Below, piece by piece: positions 35,428 to 43,730 of a DNA stretch of 64,000 nt (the stretch's first letter is position 1; every line of letters starts with the position of its first letter). The stretch lies in the NCBI GenBank assembly GCA_017656265.1, contig JACDOD010000004.1, positions 1 through 64,000 on the forward strand. The letters run 5' to 3'. Made by a program: the position numbers and the translations under genes. The DNA is from Bacillaceae bacterium. Its GTDB lineage: Bacteria; Bacillota; Bacilli; Bacillales; Alkalibacillaceae. The notes below the pieces were generated by a model that saw only the letters and a list, made by a program, of their open reading frames with translations, was not told the origin of the DNA and ran no database searches.

Positions 35428-35703
35428 ATGGATTTTGAAATGAATCAATATACTCCGGAAATCAAAAATCGTTTAAAACGTATTGAAGGACAGATTCGCG
35501 GAGTATTAAAAATGATGGAAGATGAAAAAGGATGTAAAGACGTTATTACACAGCTGTCAGCGGTACGTTCTGCAATCGACCGTTCCATTGGATATATTGT
35601 AGCAAAAAACCTGGAAACTTGTATCCGCAATGAAGATAAAGCGGGAGATTCTGCAGAGGAGTTAATTCAGGAAGCCGTACAGATGATTATTAAAAGCAGA
35701 TAG
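35428..35703 (+). CDS. CsoR/CstR-family (DUF156) repressor
   Basis: 91 aa, all-helical DUF156 family. Counting from the ATG at 35428, the sensor positions are Cys36, Asn61 and Cys65, where copper-sensing CsoR has Cys, His and Cys. Losing the His while keeping both Cys is the pattern of CstR/YrkD-type persulfide sensors. The start is fixed by AAGGGGTG 5-6 nt upstream. CstR genes normally sit beside sulfur-transferase or sulfide-oxidation genes; none is here, so its regulon lies elsewhere. Confidence 0.88.
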   Translation: MDFEMNQYTPEIKNRLKRIEGQIRGVLKMMEDEKGCKDVITQLSAVRSAIDRSIGYIVAKNLETCIRNEDKAGDSAEELIQEAVQMIIKSR

Positions 35704-36103
35704 ATTAATCCCTTAAAATATAGTGGCTGGGACAAAACTTCATAAGTAAATGAAATATCCGAACTATATTCAAACATCACATGAATTAGTTCGGATATTC
35801 TTTTACTTCGTCAAAATGCTTCGCTTTCCGCGGGCACGGCCTCAACTTCCTCGACAGCTCATCTATTCGCTGTCTGCGGGATTTTCGGCTCGTGCTGTTC
35901 CCGCGACGGACAGGACGTGCTAGTGTCGACGTTGGCCACAGGACGTGGCCGGTTTTAGTCGACCAGGAGTCTTCGCATTTTGACTACGTAATTTTCAGTA
36001 AAATTGTTCGGCTTTTCCACCGCTCATTTCTTTTTTGTCCCAGCCTCTATTTATGATTTTGGCAGCACAGAGGAGTCCGGAACAGGAACTCCTCTTTGGG
36101 CAT
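35704..36103. other. intergenic region filled by repeat R7
   Basis: About 400 nt between convergent genes. It holds repeat R7 (35723-36047) and a hairpin AGAGGAGT/ACTCCTCT (36069-36095). Open frames here only translate the repeat. Confidence 0.7.
35723..36047 (-). repeat. composite intergenic repeat, copy R7 (complete long form)
   Basis: The best preserved copy, about 325 nt. Ends GGCTGGGACAAAA (35725-35737) and TTTTTTGTCCCAGCCTC (36031-36047) are inverted repeats. The core ATATCCGAACTA / TAGTTCGGATAT lies at the left (35755-35799). The long module (GTCGACCAGGAGTC, GACGTGCTAGTGTCGACGTT) reads opposite to R1 and R5, so the whole element is inverted. Confidence 0.92.
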
Positions 36104-36307
36104 CTATTCCTTTTCTTTTCTTGTTTCTTCAGCGGAAGGGAAAGGCTCATCCTGACCCGGAAGATCCCGTGCTTCTTCAATTTGCACTCGGTCTCCTGTA
36201 GGTTTCACAGTACCTCCTGCAAGCCCTTCGCTGATTATGCGTTCAACATCAATTTCAGCCTGATCTCTAGAATCCTTCATTTCTTCATGGCCTTTTTTAG
36301 AATCCAT
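36104..36307 (-). CDS. small hydrophilic protein, unknown (67 aa)
   Basis: Highly charged and probably disordered (EEARDLPGQDEPFPSAEETR at the C-terminal side), with no Cys or hydrophobic segment. AAAGGAGG lies 6 nt before the ATG at 36307, strong evidence that it is translated; an ATG at 36313 abuts that site. Such small acidic proteins are common in spore-formers, but I cannot name the family. Confidence 0.65.
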   Translation of the reverse strand: MDSKKGHEEMKDSRDQAEIDVERIISEGLAGGTVKPTGDRVQIEEARDLPGQDEPFPSAEETRKEKE

Positions 36308-36501
36308 TGTCATCCTCCTTTAGATGAACTGTTATCTTTTAGGTTTTCAAAAATGCACGCATAGCATTCACAAGTTTTTTCATTTTCCTGTTTATATGGC
36401 TGAAAATCATTTATGATTTTATGGAAGGGAATTAATGTTTTGGTAAGGGCTCGTTTTGTTATATACTGATGAAGGCATAATAAAAGGAAAGGTAGAGAAT
36501 A

Positions 36502-37638
36502 ATGGAAACGATATGGCTGATTCCTTTTATGGTTGTAATTGGTGCAATCATCGGAGGATTGACAAACTCACTGGCAATCAAAATGTTGTTTCGGCCTTAT
36601 CGGGCAATGTACTGGGGACAATTTCGGCTCCCTTTTACACCAGGACTCATCCCAAAACGTCAACATGAACTTGCCCGTCAATTAGGTCAGACAGTGGTCA
36701 ATCATTTGTTAACGCCAGATGGACTGAAGAAAAAAATAAAAGAACATTCATTTCAAAAACAGCTGGAAGTTTGGACAATTAAAGAAGTAAAAAAATTTTT
36801 GGAAACGGGCATTACATTTCAAGGTCTTTTAAGCCGGCTGAATATTAGTATTACTGAGGAACAAATCAAGGAAAAAAGCCGCAGCTATCTTAAAGCCATG
36901 TGGAAAAAACTAAGGCAGGAATATGATGAACAGGAGTTACATGATGTTATTCCTGAACATGTGAAACAAAGGACAAGTAAACTGATCCCAAATTTGAGCG
37001 AACATATCTTAAATCAACTGGATGATTATCTATCCAGTCTTGAAGGGAAAGAAACGCTAGGTTCCATTGCAGAAGAGTTCCTTGAAAACCAGGGTTTTCT
37101 TGGGAATATGGTGTCTTCCTTCCTCGGAAAAGATGGGCTTTCAGAAAAAATTCAACCAGCAATCTCCAGTTATTTGCAGTCCCCGAGTGCTAAAGCGCTT
37201 GTCAGCGGCCTGCTGGAAAATGAACTGGACAAGCTTTTACATAAAAAAGTTAAAGACATTGAGTCCTGGATTGATTTTGATGAAATAGGGAATGGGCTGA
37301 TTCTCAAAGTGACAGAGGCTATTCCATACAGGCAGTGGATGCAAACCCCGATCCGCGAGGTGGCCGCATCTATTCAGGAACCACTTGAAAAACAATGGAT
37401 ACCGAATATCATCTCAGTATTTATTGCATATATAACTAATAAGGTTGATAACATCTTGCAGAATCTCCATATTCATGAGATTGTACAGGACGAAGTAGAG
37501 CAATTTGATGTCATACGGCTGGAACGGATGGTTCTCGAAATTTCCCGCCGTGAATTTAAAATGATTACTTACTTAGGGGCATTAATTGGGGGAGCTATTG
37601 GATTTGTTCAGGGGATTCTGGTGCTCCTCATAAGATAA
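36502..37638 (+). CDS. yheB: YheB-like DUF445 membrane protein
   Basis: 378 aa, the length of B. subtilis YheB. The N-terminal helix ends in GAIIGGLTNSLAIKMLFRPY and PFTPGLIPKRQHELA, hallmarks of DUF445. The long middle is amphipathic helix, and a second hydrophobic helix closes the protein (YLGALIGGAIGFVQGILVLL). It forms a pair with YheA directly downstream, as in Bacillus. Function unknown; the spore context in Bacillus suggests an envelope role. Confidence 0.9.
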   Translation: METIWLIPFMVVIGAIIGGLTNSLAIKMLFRPYRAMYWGQFRLPFTPGLIPKRQHELARQLGQTVVNHLLTPDGLKKKIKEHSFQKQLEVWTIKEVKKFLETGITFQGLLSRLNISITEEQIKEKSRSYLKAMWKKLRQEYDEQELHDVIPEHVKQRTSKLIPNLSEHILNQLDDYLSSLEGKETLGSIAEEFLENQGFLGNMVSSFLGKDGLSEKIQPAISSYLQSPSAKALVSGLLENELDKLLHKKVKDIESWIDFDEIGNGLILKVTEAIPYRQWMQTPIREVAASIQEPLEKQWIPNIISVFIAYITNKVDNILQNLHIHEIVQDEVEQFDVIRLERMVLEISRREFKMITYLGALIGGAIGFVQGILVLLIR

Positions 37639-37713
37639 CTTTCCTATACAAGTTTAACTATGTCTGTTAAAGTGGGTATGGAGTCTGATTATTTATTACA
37701 GGAGGTTTTCTCA

Positions 37714-38058
37714 TTGGCAAATGTTTACGATTACGCCCATGATTTAGAAAAGGGGCTAAGGGAAAGTGAAGAGTATAAAGGATTAAAACAGGCTTATGAT
37801 GCTGTCATGAATGATGAATCTGCTAAAAGGATGTTTGACGATTTCCGGGAGACCCAGATTGTTTTGCAGCAAAAACAAATGCAAGGTCAGCAGATTTCTG
37901 AGGATGAAGTGGAAAAAGCCCGTAAGATGGTTGAACTGGTTCAGCAGCATCCGCAAATCTCTAAATTGATGGAGCAGGAGCAGCGTGTCAACACTTTAAT
38001 CAATGATATCAGTAAAATTATTACGAAGCCGCTGGAAGAAATCTATAGTGAACAATAA
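37714..38058 (+). CDS. yheA: YheA, YlbF/YmcA-family protein
   Basis: 114 aa, helical, of the Com_YlbF family: VYDYAHDLEKGLRESEEYKG, then SAKRMFDDFRETQ and QQKQMQGQQISEDEVEKA. The start is a TTG at 37714 with AGGAGG 8 nt upstream, matching the N-terminus and length of B. subtilis YheA. Relatives YlbF and YmcA act in an RNase Y-linked complex; YheA itself has no settled role. Confidence 0.9.
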   Translation: MANVYDYAHDLEKGLRESEEYKGLKQAYDAVMNDESAKRMFDDFRETQIVLQQKQMQGQQISEDEVEKARKMVELVQQHPQISKLMEQEQRVNTLINDISKIITKPLEEIYSEQ

Positions 38059-38162
38059 TTGACGAATTTCCATGAAGGGGAGCCATGGACAGATTTTTGT
38101 GAATTTGTCACTTGCTTTTGCAGTTTCCCCTGTCCTGGATTTTGGGTCATCTGTTAGTTATG

Positions 38163-38192
38163 AAAAAACTGTCCTTATGGGCAGTTTTTTTA
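38163..38192 (+). terminator. rho-independent terminator after yheBA
   Basis: AAAAACTGTCC-TTAT-GGGCAGTTTTT with one G-T wobble, followed by a T run. Confidence 0.88.
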
Positions 38193-38282
38193 TTTTGCAG
38201 GCAGGACTTCAAAAGAATGTCGAGAATTGTATTGATTAAGGAAAATAGATAGGATTGCTTATCATCAGAGGGGGAGACAATC

Positions 38283-38981
38283 ATGAGCAATATTGAAATA
38301 TACCAGGAAGAAAAAGTGATTCATATTCAATTGAATCGCCCTGACTGTCTGAATTCACTTAATGATGACATGGTATATGAACTGAATGAATGGCTTGACC
38401 GCATTGAGGATGAAGAACAGTTGTTGGTGCTGCTTTCCGGCAGGGGAGAGGGGTTTTGCTCAGGAGGTAATCTTTCTATTTTAACTGGAAACGAGAAACA
38501 AAATCCGCATTTATTTGATCAAATTGCCCAAATCGTAAAAAAGATTTATTTAATGCCCAAACTGGTTGTATCTGCTGTTCATGGGCCATGTATCGGCATC
38601 GGGCTCAGTTTAGCTCTTGCTTCCGATTATGTACTCGCGCATAAACAGGCACAGCTTTCAATGAATTTCTATAGAAAGAATCGTTTACCCCTTGGTGGGG
38701 GGAAGTTCTGGCTGAAAAGAAGACTGGGTCCGAAACACTCCAGACAATGGGTGTGGAAGGAAAAAGATATTACGGGTGAGGAAGCTTACAGAGAAAGTTT
38801 AATTGATGAAGTGGTTCATGGACCTTTCTTTGAAGAAGTAAATATGAGAATCCAGGATATGAAAAGAGAACCAGTAGAGTCCATGATCACCGCCAAACTG
38901 CACTACCATCGACATAATGTACAGGAGCTGGAAGAAGAATTACGTAAAGAGCGACATTGGGATTTAAAAATGGAAGCCTGA
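38283..38981 (+). CDS. yhaR: YhaR-like crotonase (enoyl-CoA hydratase family)
   Basis: 232 aa, somewhat shorter than typical hydratases (about 260). The CoA-binding and oxyanion-hole segments are present (GRGEGFCSGGNL; VHGPCIGIGLSLALASDYVLA). By manual alignment with rat enoyl-CoA hydratase, both catalytic Glu positions are replaced (NFYRKNRLPLGGG in place of the Pro-Glu segment, and Gln/Trp at the second). It may therefore catalyse another crotonase reaction or none. Synteny with YhaR of B. subtilis is good. GAGGGGGAG precedes the ATG. Confidence 0.82.
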   Translation: MSNIEIYQEEKVIHIQLNRPDCLNSLNDDMVYELNEWLDRIEDEEQLLVLLSGRGEGFCSGGNLSILTGNEKQNPHLFDQIAQIVKKIYLMPKLVVSAVHGPCIGIGLSLALASDYVLAHKQAQLSMNFYRKNRLPLGGGKFWLKRRLGPKHSRQWVWKEKDITGEEAYRESLIDEVVHGPFFEEVNMRIQDMKREPVESMITAKLHYHRHNVQELEEELRKERHWDLKMEA

Positions 38982-39030
38982 CTGATAAAAAGCTCAAACT
39001 TAGAATGTTCGTACCTTTCTAAGTAATAAT

Positions 39031-39163
39031 GAGGCTGGGATAAAAACGCAAAAGAACGATGGAAATGAAAAACAATTTTGTAAAAAATGTATCCGAACTC
39101 ATTCAGGTAAGATGGAATGGAGTTCGGATATTTTATTCTCTTTTACAGTTTTGATCCTGCCTT
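39031..39163 (+). repeat. composite intergenic repeat, copy R8
   Basis: Left end GAGGCTGGGATAAAAA (39031-39046), core TATCCGAACTCATTCA / GGAGTTCGGATATTTT (39090-39134), right end TTTTGATCCTGCCT (39149-39162). It lies between the convergent yhaR and yhzD genes. The remaining 130 nt up to yhzD hold nothing I can name. Confidence 0.85.
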
Positions 39164-39297
39164 TGTTCATAAAGAAAAATAGTACTAGGATCGTCTCAAA
39201 TCCTTGATTTCCTTGATTTTTTAATGCTGCTTCCATTGACAGCTCCACAAGTTTTAAGGAACTGCAGGGAAGTCAGGTCAATTCCCCAATTACTTAT

Positions 39298-39483
39298 TTA
39301 CCGGTGAAATAACACCATATGTCCTTCGGGAGCCACGCAACGGTGAGTATGCTCTTCATAACCCTTTTCTTTTAATTTTCCCATCCCAACTTTTTTTGCT
39401 TCGTTGTCATCTGCTGCTTCAAACGTTTCATCCAGCAGCTTGTTGCCGTCCTTTTCAAAAACTGTTAAATGGTAAGTTTTCAT
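39298..39483 (-). CDS. yhzD: YhzD-like small protein (61 aa)
   Basis: 61 aa, the length of B. subtilis YhzD. Beta-rich N-terminal part (KTYHLTVFEKDGNKLLDETF) and a conserved end (THRCVAPEGHMVLFH). AGGAGGGATACTA lies before the ATG at 39483; the frame extends to 39516 without support. Function unknown. Its place next to yhaR and yhaQP agrees with Bacillus synteny. Confidence 0.85.
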   Translation of the reverse strand: MKTYHLTVFEKDGNKLLDETFEAADDNEAKKVGMGKLKEKGYEEHTHRCVAPEGHMVLFHR

Positions 39484-39627
39484 TAGTATCCCTCCTGTGT
39501 ATGAACCAATATTCACTTTTCTCTTTTTATTATAAAAAATCCTTCATCATTTGTAAGCTTTTTGAAACATAAAGAAGAATACATTCGTAAATTTTTAATA
39601 AGTAAAGATAGAGGGGAGTAATAAAAC

Positions 39628-40527
39628 GTGACATTAGTTCTCGATCGTATTACCAAACGTTTTGGTTCATTTACAGCAGTAGATCATTTGTCCATCGATA
39701 TACCAGAAAAAGAGATTTTTGGATTTCTCGGAGCGAATGGTGCTGGAAAAACGACGACTTTTCGTATGATTCTTGGACTTCTTCAACCAACTGAAGGGGT
39801 CATTTCCTGGAATGGTGCTTCTCCGGGCTACGATCATAGTCATCTGATTGGGTATTTACCGGAGGAACGCGGTTTATATCCAAAGCTGACAGTAAAGGAT
39901 CAGCTGATTTATCTTGGACAGCTTCGAGGAATGAAAAAGAACGAAGTACTCAATGAACTGGATATGTGGCTAGAACGATTTAAAATCCCTGAATATAAGA
40001 CCAAAAAAGTTGAAGAACTGTCAAAGGGAAACCAGCAAAAGATTCAGTTTATCACTGCTGTCATTCATAAGCCGGAATTGCTGATTCTGGATGAACCTTT
40101 TTCAGGGCTGGATCCGGTTAATGTGGAGATGCTGAAGGACGCTGTACTGGAAATTAAAGAACAAGGAACGACTATTGTTTTCTCATCCCACAGAATGGAA
40201 CATGTTGAAGAACTGTGTGAACATCTGTGTATTCTTCATCAGGGTAAACCGGTTGTCCACGGAGCGCTGAAACAGATTAAGCGGGATTTTGGCAAGAAAA
40301 ATGTCATTGTGCATGCCGATTTTGATGTAACATATTTACAGGAAATCCCGGGGGTAACCAGATTTCGAAAGGTACCGGAAGGCTGTGAACTTCAGGTCGA
40401 AAGCGAAGAGATTTCTCAGAAAATATTTCAGGAAATCAGCGGCAAAGGTTTTGTGCGCACCTTTGATTTAGAGGAACCGTCTTTGAACGATATCTTTATT
40501 GAGAAAGTTGGTGCTTCCTATGAATAA
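39628..40527 (+). CDS. yhaQ: ABC transporter ATP-binding protein YhaQ
   Basis: 299 aa. Walker A GANGAGKTT, signature LSKGNQQK, Walker B LLILDEPFSGLD and switch His FSSHRMEH. The DUF4162-like C-terminal domain (about 215-295) is typical of NatA-type exporters. The start is GTG with GAGGGGAG upstream. It overlaps the permease gene by 8 nt. The pair YhaQ-YhaP resembles NatAB, a sodium exporter, so ion or drug export is a fair guess. Confidence 0.9.
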   Translation: MTLVLDRITKRFGSFTAVDHLSIDIPEKEIFGFLGANGAGKTTTFRMILGLLQPTEGVISWNGASPGYDHSHLIGYLPEERGLYPKLTVKDQLIYLGQLRGMKKNEVLNELDMWLERFKIPEYKTKKVEELSKGNQQKIQFITAVIHKPELLILDEPFSGLDPVNVEMLKDAVLEIKEQGTTIVFSSHRMEHVEELCEHLCILHQGKPVVHGALKQIKRDFGKKNVIVHADFDVTYLQEIPGVTRFRKVPEGCELQVESEEISQKIFQEISGKGFVRTFDLEEPSLNDIFIEKVGASYE

Positions 40528-41776
40528 ATTTGCCATCATCCTAAAACACACGTATCTCAGCCAATTAAAAAGCAAGTCCTTCATCATTATGACGGTCATC
40601 AGTTTATTGATCATTGTCGGGTTAACCAATATTCAGAATATCGTAAATATGTTTGCCGGAGAAGATCAGGTTAAGCAAATTGCTGTAATCGATGAGACAA
40701 ACGAGATCGTTCAGCTCCTTCAGCAGAACCTGGCCCACATGGATGAAGAGCTGAAGATTATAGATTATGATGGAACACTGGAAGAGGGAAGAGAGCAGGT
40801 ACAATCCGGTGAGTATTTCGCCCTGCTAATGATCCGGATGGATGAAGAGAAACTTCCTGCAGCAACATACTATGCGCTGGATCTATCGAATAGTCAGATT
40901 CCAAACCAACTGGAACAGGGTCTCAGACAAATAAAAACGGGGATGATTACAGAGCAGGAAGGCATTGAACAGGAGATAATTAGCAAGATGTTTTCCCCTG
41001 TTCCGATAGAAAAAATCGCACTCAAAGAAAATGCCAAAACAGAGGAAGAACTGAATCAGGCCCGGGGACTTGTTTATTTTATGATCTTCCTCATCTATTT
41101 TGCGGTCCTCATTTATGGGAATATGATTGCGAATCAGGTCGCGATCGAGAAGTCATCAAGGGTAATGGAAATCATAGTATCCAGTGTATCCCCGATTACC
41201 CAGATGTTTGCAAAGATAGCGGGAATTGCTCTTTTAGGCCTGACCCAGTTCGGTTTAATTTTAGCAACTGGATATTTTTCATTACTGGCGAATCAATCTG
41301 AAATGGTCGGCGGGGTTTTTGAGTATTTCGGTTTCTCGGAAGTCCCAATTGGTACATTAATCTACGGTGTGGTATTTTTCATTCTCGGCTATCTCTTATA
41401 TGCGATGCTCGCAGCAATGCTTGGTTCCCTTGTGAGCCGAATTGAGGATGCTCAGCAAATCGTGACACCAATGGTTCTGTTAGTAGTGGCAGCGTTTATG
41501 ATTGCTGTCTTTGGATTAAATGATCCAGATTCCAGACTGGTGGTAGCCACATCATTTATTCCCTTTTTTGCACCAATTATCATGTTTGTGAGGGTTGGTA
41601 TGCTGGATATCCCGCTGTGGGAGGTCTCCCTGTCCATCGGATTGCTGGTTGCGACGATTTTCTTCTTTGCCTGGATTGGTGCTAAAGTATATAAAGGCGG
41701 GGTACTAATGTATGGGCGTTCAACTTCATTAAAAGACCTGAAAAAAGCCCTGCAGCTTTCAAAAAAGGATGCGTAG
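40520..41776 (+). CDS. yhaP: ABC-2 permease YhaP (NatB-like)
   Basis: About 418 aa. One N-terminal helix (SFIIMTVISLLIIVGL), a large outer domain (about 40-190), then five or six helices, as in NatB-type ABC-2 permeases. VMEIIVSSVSPITQMFAKIA is the conserved cytoplasmic segment. The ATG at 40520 overlaps the end of yhaQ, which implies translational coupling. Repeat R9 begins 11 nt after the stop. Confidence 0.9.
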   Translation: MNKFAIILKHTYLSQLKSKSFIIMTVISLLIIVGLTNIQNIVNMFAGEDQVKQIAVIDETNEIVQLLQQNLAHMDEELKIIDYDGTLEEGREQVQSGEYFALLMIRMDEEKLPAATYYALDLSNSQIPNQLEQGLRQIKTGMITEQEGIEQEIISKMFSPVPIEKIALKENAKTEEELNQARGLVYFMIFLIYFAVLIYGNMIANQVAIEKSSRVMEIIVSSVSPITQMFAKIAGIALLGLTQFGLILATGYFSLLANQSEMVGGVFEYFGFSEVPIGTLIYGVVFFILGYLLYAMLAAMLGSLVSRIEDAQQIVTPMVLLVVAAFMIAVFGLNDPDSRLVVATSFIPFFAPIIMFVRVGMLDIPLWEVSLSIGLLVATIFFFAWIGAKVYKGGVLMYGRSTSLKDLKKALQLSKKDA

Positions 41777-41787
41777 AAACACGATAA

Positions 41788-41893
41788 GAGGCTGGGGCAA
41801 AACTTCATAAGGCAATGAAATATCCGAACTTATTCAATCATCAATGAATGGGTTCGGATATTTTTAATCGTTCATTCCTTTATGCCCAGGCAC
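41788..41893 (-). repeat. composite intergenic repeat, copy R9 (shortest intact form)
   Basis: GAGGCTGGGGCAAAAC (41788-41803), core ATATCCGAACTTATTCA / TGAATGGGTTCGGATAT (41820-41861) followed by TTTTTA, and right end TTTATGCCCAGGCAC (41879-41893). Only 106 nt, so it shows the minimal element. Core lies near the left end, i.e. reverse orientation. Confidence 0.88.
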
Positions 41894-41968
41894 TTTTTTA
41901 AAATTTACATGTAAGAAAATGGGGTAGCACTGCAACTATATAATTAGACCGGGATGGGAGGGGAGAGA

Positions 41969-42463
41969 TTGAAAAATGATGAATTGATTCATACGTGTAT
42001 CGATCGGTATTATGATGATGTCTTAAACTATATGTTTTTGCAGACCCAGTCCTATCATGATGCAAGGGATCTGACACAAGAAACCTATTACCAGATTCTC
42101 AAATCCAGTGATTCCTTTAATCATCATTCATCATTAAAAACCTGGGTATTCCGTATTGCAAAAAATGTGGTATATCAAAGTTTGAGAAAGAAATATAAGC
42201 TGAAGAAAATTGTATCAAAAACAAAAGATCAATTTAAGCTGGAATCAAGAAAACATTTTGTTGAAAACAAGGATGTTTTTCTTCTCTTAAACCATCTCCC
42301 AAAGGAAGACCAGCAATTGCTCATTTTGAAATATTATCTCGGTTTCTCTTATCGAGAAATTGGTGAAATCACAGGTTTGTCGGAGTCCAATATCGGGGTG
42401 AAATTAAACCGTCTGATCAAAAAGCTCAATGATGAGCATCAAAGGGGGGATACCCGTGAGTAA
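41969..42463 (+). CDS. ECF-type RNA polymerase sigma factor
   Basis: About 164 aa. Region 2 (DLTQETYYQILKSSDSFN, then SSLKTWVFRIAKNVVYQSLR) and region 4 (LPKEDQQLLILKYYLGFSYR, then EIGEITGLSESNIGVKLNR) are plain. The start is probably the TTG at 41969, 6-7 nt after GGGAGGGG, rather than the ATG at 41954 inside that site. It overlaps the next gene, a membrane protein with the position and topology of an anti-sigma factor. Target promoters unknown. Confidence 0.88.
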   Translation: MKNDELIHTCIDRYYDDVLNYMFLQTQSYHDARDLTQETYYQILKSSDSFNHHSSLKTWVFRIAKNVVYQSLRKKYKLKKIVSKTKDQFKLESRKHFVENKDVFLLLNHLPKEDQQLLILKYYLGFSYREIGEITGLSESNIGVKLNRLIKKLNDEHQRGDTRE

Positions 42464-43490
42464 GAATCCATTTGATCATTACAGACCCATCCATACCAAA
42501 ACGGAAGAACGGGAACATTTGAAACAGCGACTATTAGGAAAGAGGAAGAAAATTCAACCTGTATTTGTTGCCGGAGTTTCCGCTTTTATTGCTATATTAT
42601 TTTTCGTAATCATCGGATCCCATTTAATGGAACCAAAACCAGGCTTCCCCCTTTCGGAAACAGGTGTTTACCCGGAAATGGAACAGTATTTGGTCCAGTA
42701 CCAGGGGGAAACAGAACACTGGGAAATTACTGGATTTGGCTATGAAAAAACGTATGATGATGATAGAAAAGAAGGGATCGAGCCTTCCTTTGAAAATGGC
42801 AAGCTTCTCTTAAAATATAAAAAGGAAAAACAGCTGCCAGATGGGGAAATCATTCATATCACACTGGGAGCACCTGACGTCTATTTGGAAAAAGATCTTG
42901 AATTCCACAATCATGAGGAAGATCAGCAGCCAGGTGCTGCCCTTATACGGTTGGAAAACATCGTGCCAGAAACCAGCCGAACAGAACCGGTCACTCTTAC
43001 GATATCCTGGGGAAATCAGACGGAAACTGTTTCCCTGGCCCCTGAAGTACGAATTAATGAGACATTTGAAAGGGTTTCATATATGGAGTTAGACGAGATG
43101 GATGGGCTGGGCTATATCAGAAAGGAACATGTCACCATAAATGTTTCTTTAAAAAATTTGCTTCCAGGTTTACAGCGCATAATCAATGGCAATTTGTATT
43201 CTGAAGAACCTATAAAGCCAGTTCTTACTACGTTCGGAGATGATTATTCTTTTTACTTTGATATGTCTATGGATGAACTTAAAAAAGGGGATCGTATGAA
43301 AATCATAGGGATTCATGAAACAGGAACAAAATCAGGAATTTTTAGCGATGTTATAAAACGGGACCCGAATGGGACCTATACGAAACGAGTGGAATTTAAC
43401 CTGCCGGAACTGGGAAGGTGGAAAATGATGTTTCTTATAAATGGGGAAGAACAAGAATCCATAACCATTGAAACGATCTATCATCAATAA
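42456..43490 (+). CDS. probable membrane anti-sigma factor
   Basis: About 344 aa. A short basic cytoplasmic part (about 1-30), one transmembrane helix (about 31-53, FVAGVSAFIAILFFVIIGSH), and a large outer domain of about 290 residues rich in beta strands. The GTG at 42456, 8 nt inside the sigma gene and preceded by AAGGGGGG, implies coupling. No zinc-binding HxxxCxxC motif is present, so it is a different anti-sigma type from the one at 53402. The outer domain, which may be the stress sensor, is not recognised. Confidence 0.75.
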   Translation: MSKNPFDHYRPIHTKTEEREHLKQRLLGKRKKIQPVFVAGVSAFIAILFFVIIGSHLMEPKPGFPLSETGVYPEMEQYLVQYQGETEHWEITGFGYEKTYDDDRKEGIEPSFENGKLLLKYKKEKQLPDGEIIHITLGAPDVYLEKDLEFHNHEEDQQPGAALIRLENIVPETSRTEPVTLTISWGNQTETVSLAPEVRINETFERVSYMELDEMDGLGYIRKEHVTINVSLKNLLPGLQRIINGNLYSEEPIKPVLTTFGDDYSFYFDMSMDELKKGDRMKIIGIHETGTKSGIFSDVIKRDPNGTYTKRVEFNLPELGRWKMMFLINGEEQESITIETIYHQ

Positions 43491-43544
43491 AAACCAGGTT
43501 GGCCATTTAGATAGAATAAAATTTTGTCTATGACTTTGTATGTT

Positions 43545-43575
43545 GTCCGTCAAAGAGAGATGACGGACTTTTTAT
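43545..43575 (+). terminator. rho-independent terminator after the sigma/anti-sigma pair
   Basis: GTCCGTCA and TGACGGAC pair around an 8-nt loop, followed by TTTTTATATTT. Confidence 0.9.
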
Positions 43576-43730
43576 ATTTCAAGGGAAGTCCTTTTTATAT
43601 CTGAAAAGAACAAGCTTTATAAATCTTTTTTTGTTTTGCCCGGCCATATAAAATCATTTGCCCCGAACGTGCATTCGTGTTTTTTGTCTGGTAAAATATG
43701 ATTAATAGATTGGATAGAAAGGAGCCCGTT

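Noticed and set aside
35995-36364. Overlapping open frames on both strands near R7
   Set aside because: They read through the repeat ends or antisense to the small gene at 36104-36307, which has a proper binding site.
39180-39260. Minus-strand small frame running into R8
   Set aside because: It ends within the repeat and has only a weak GGAGC site.
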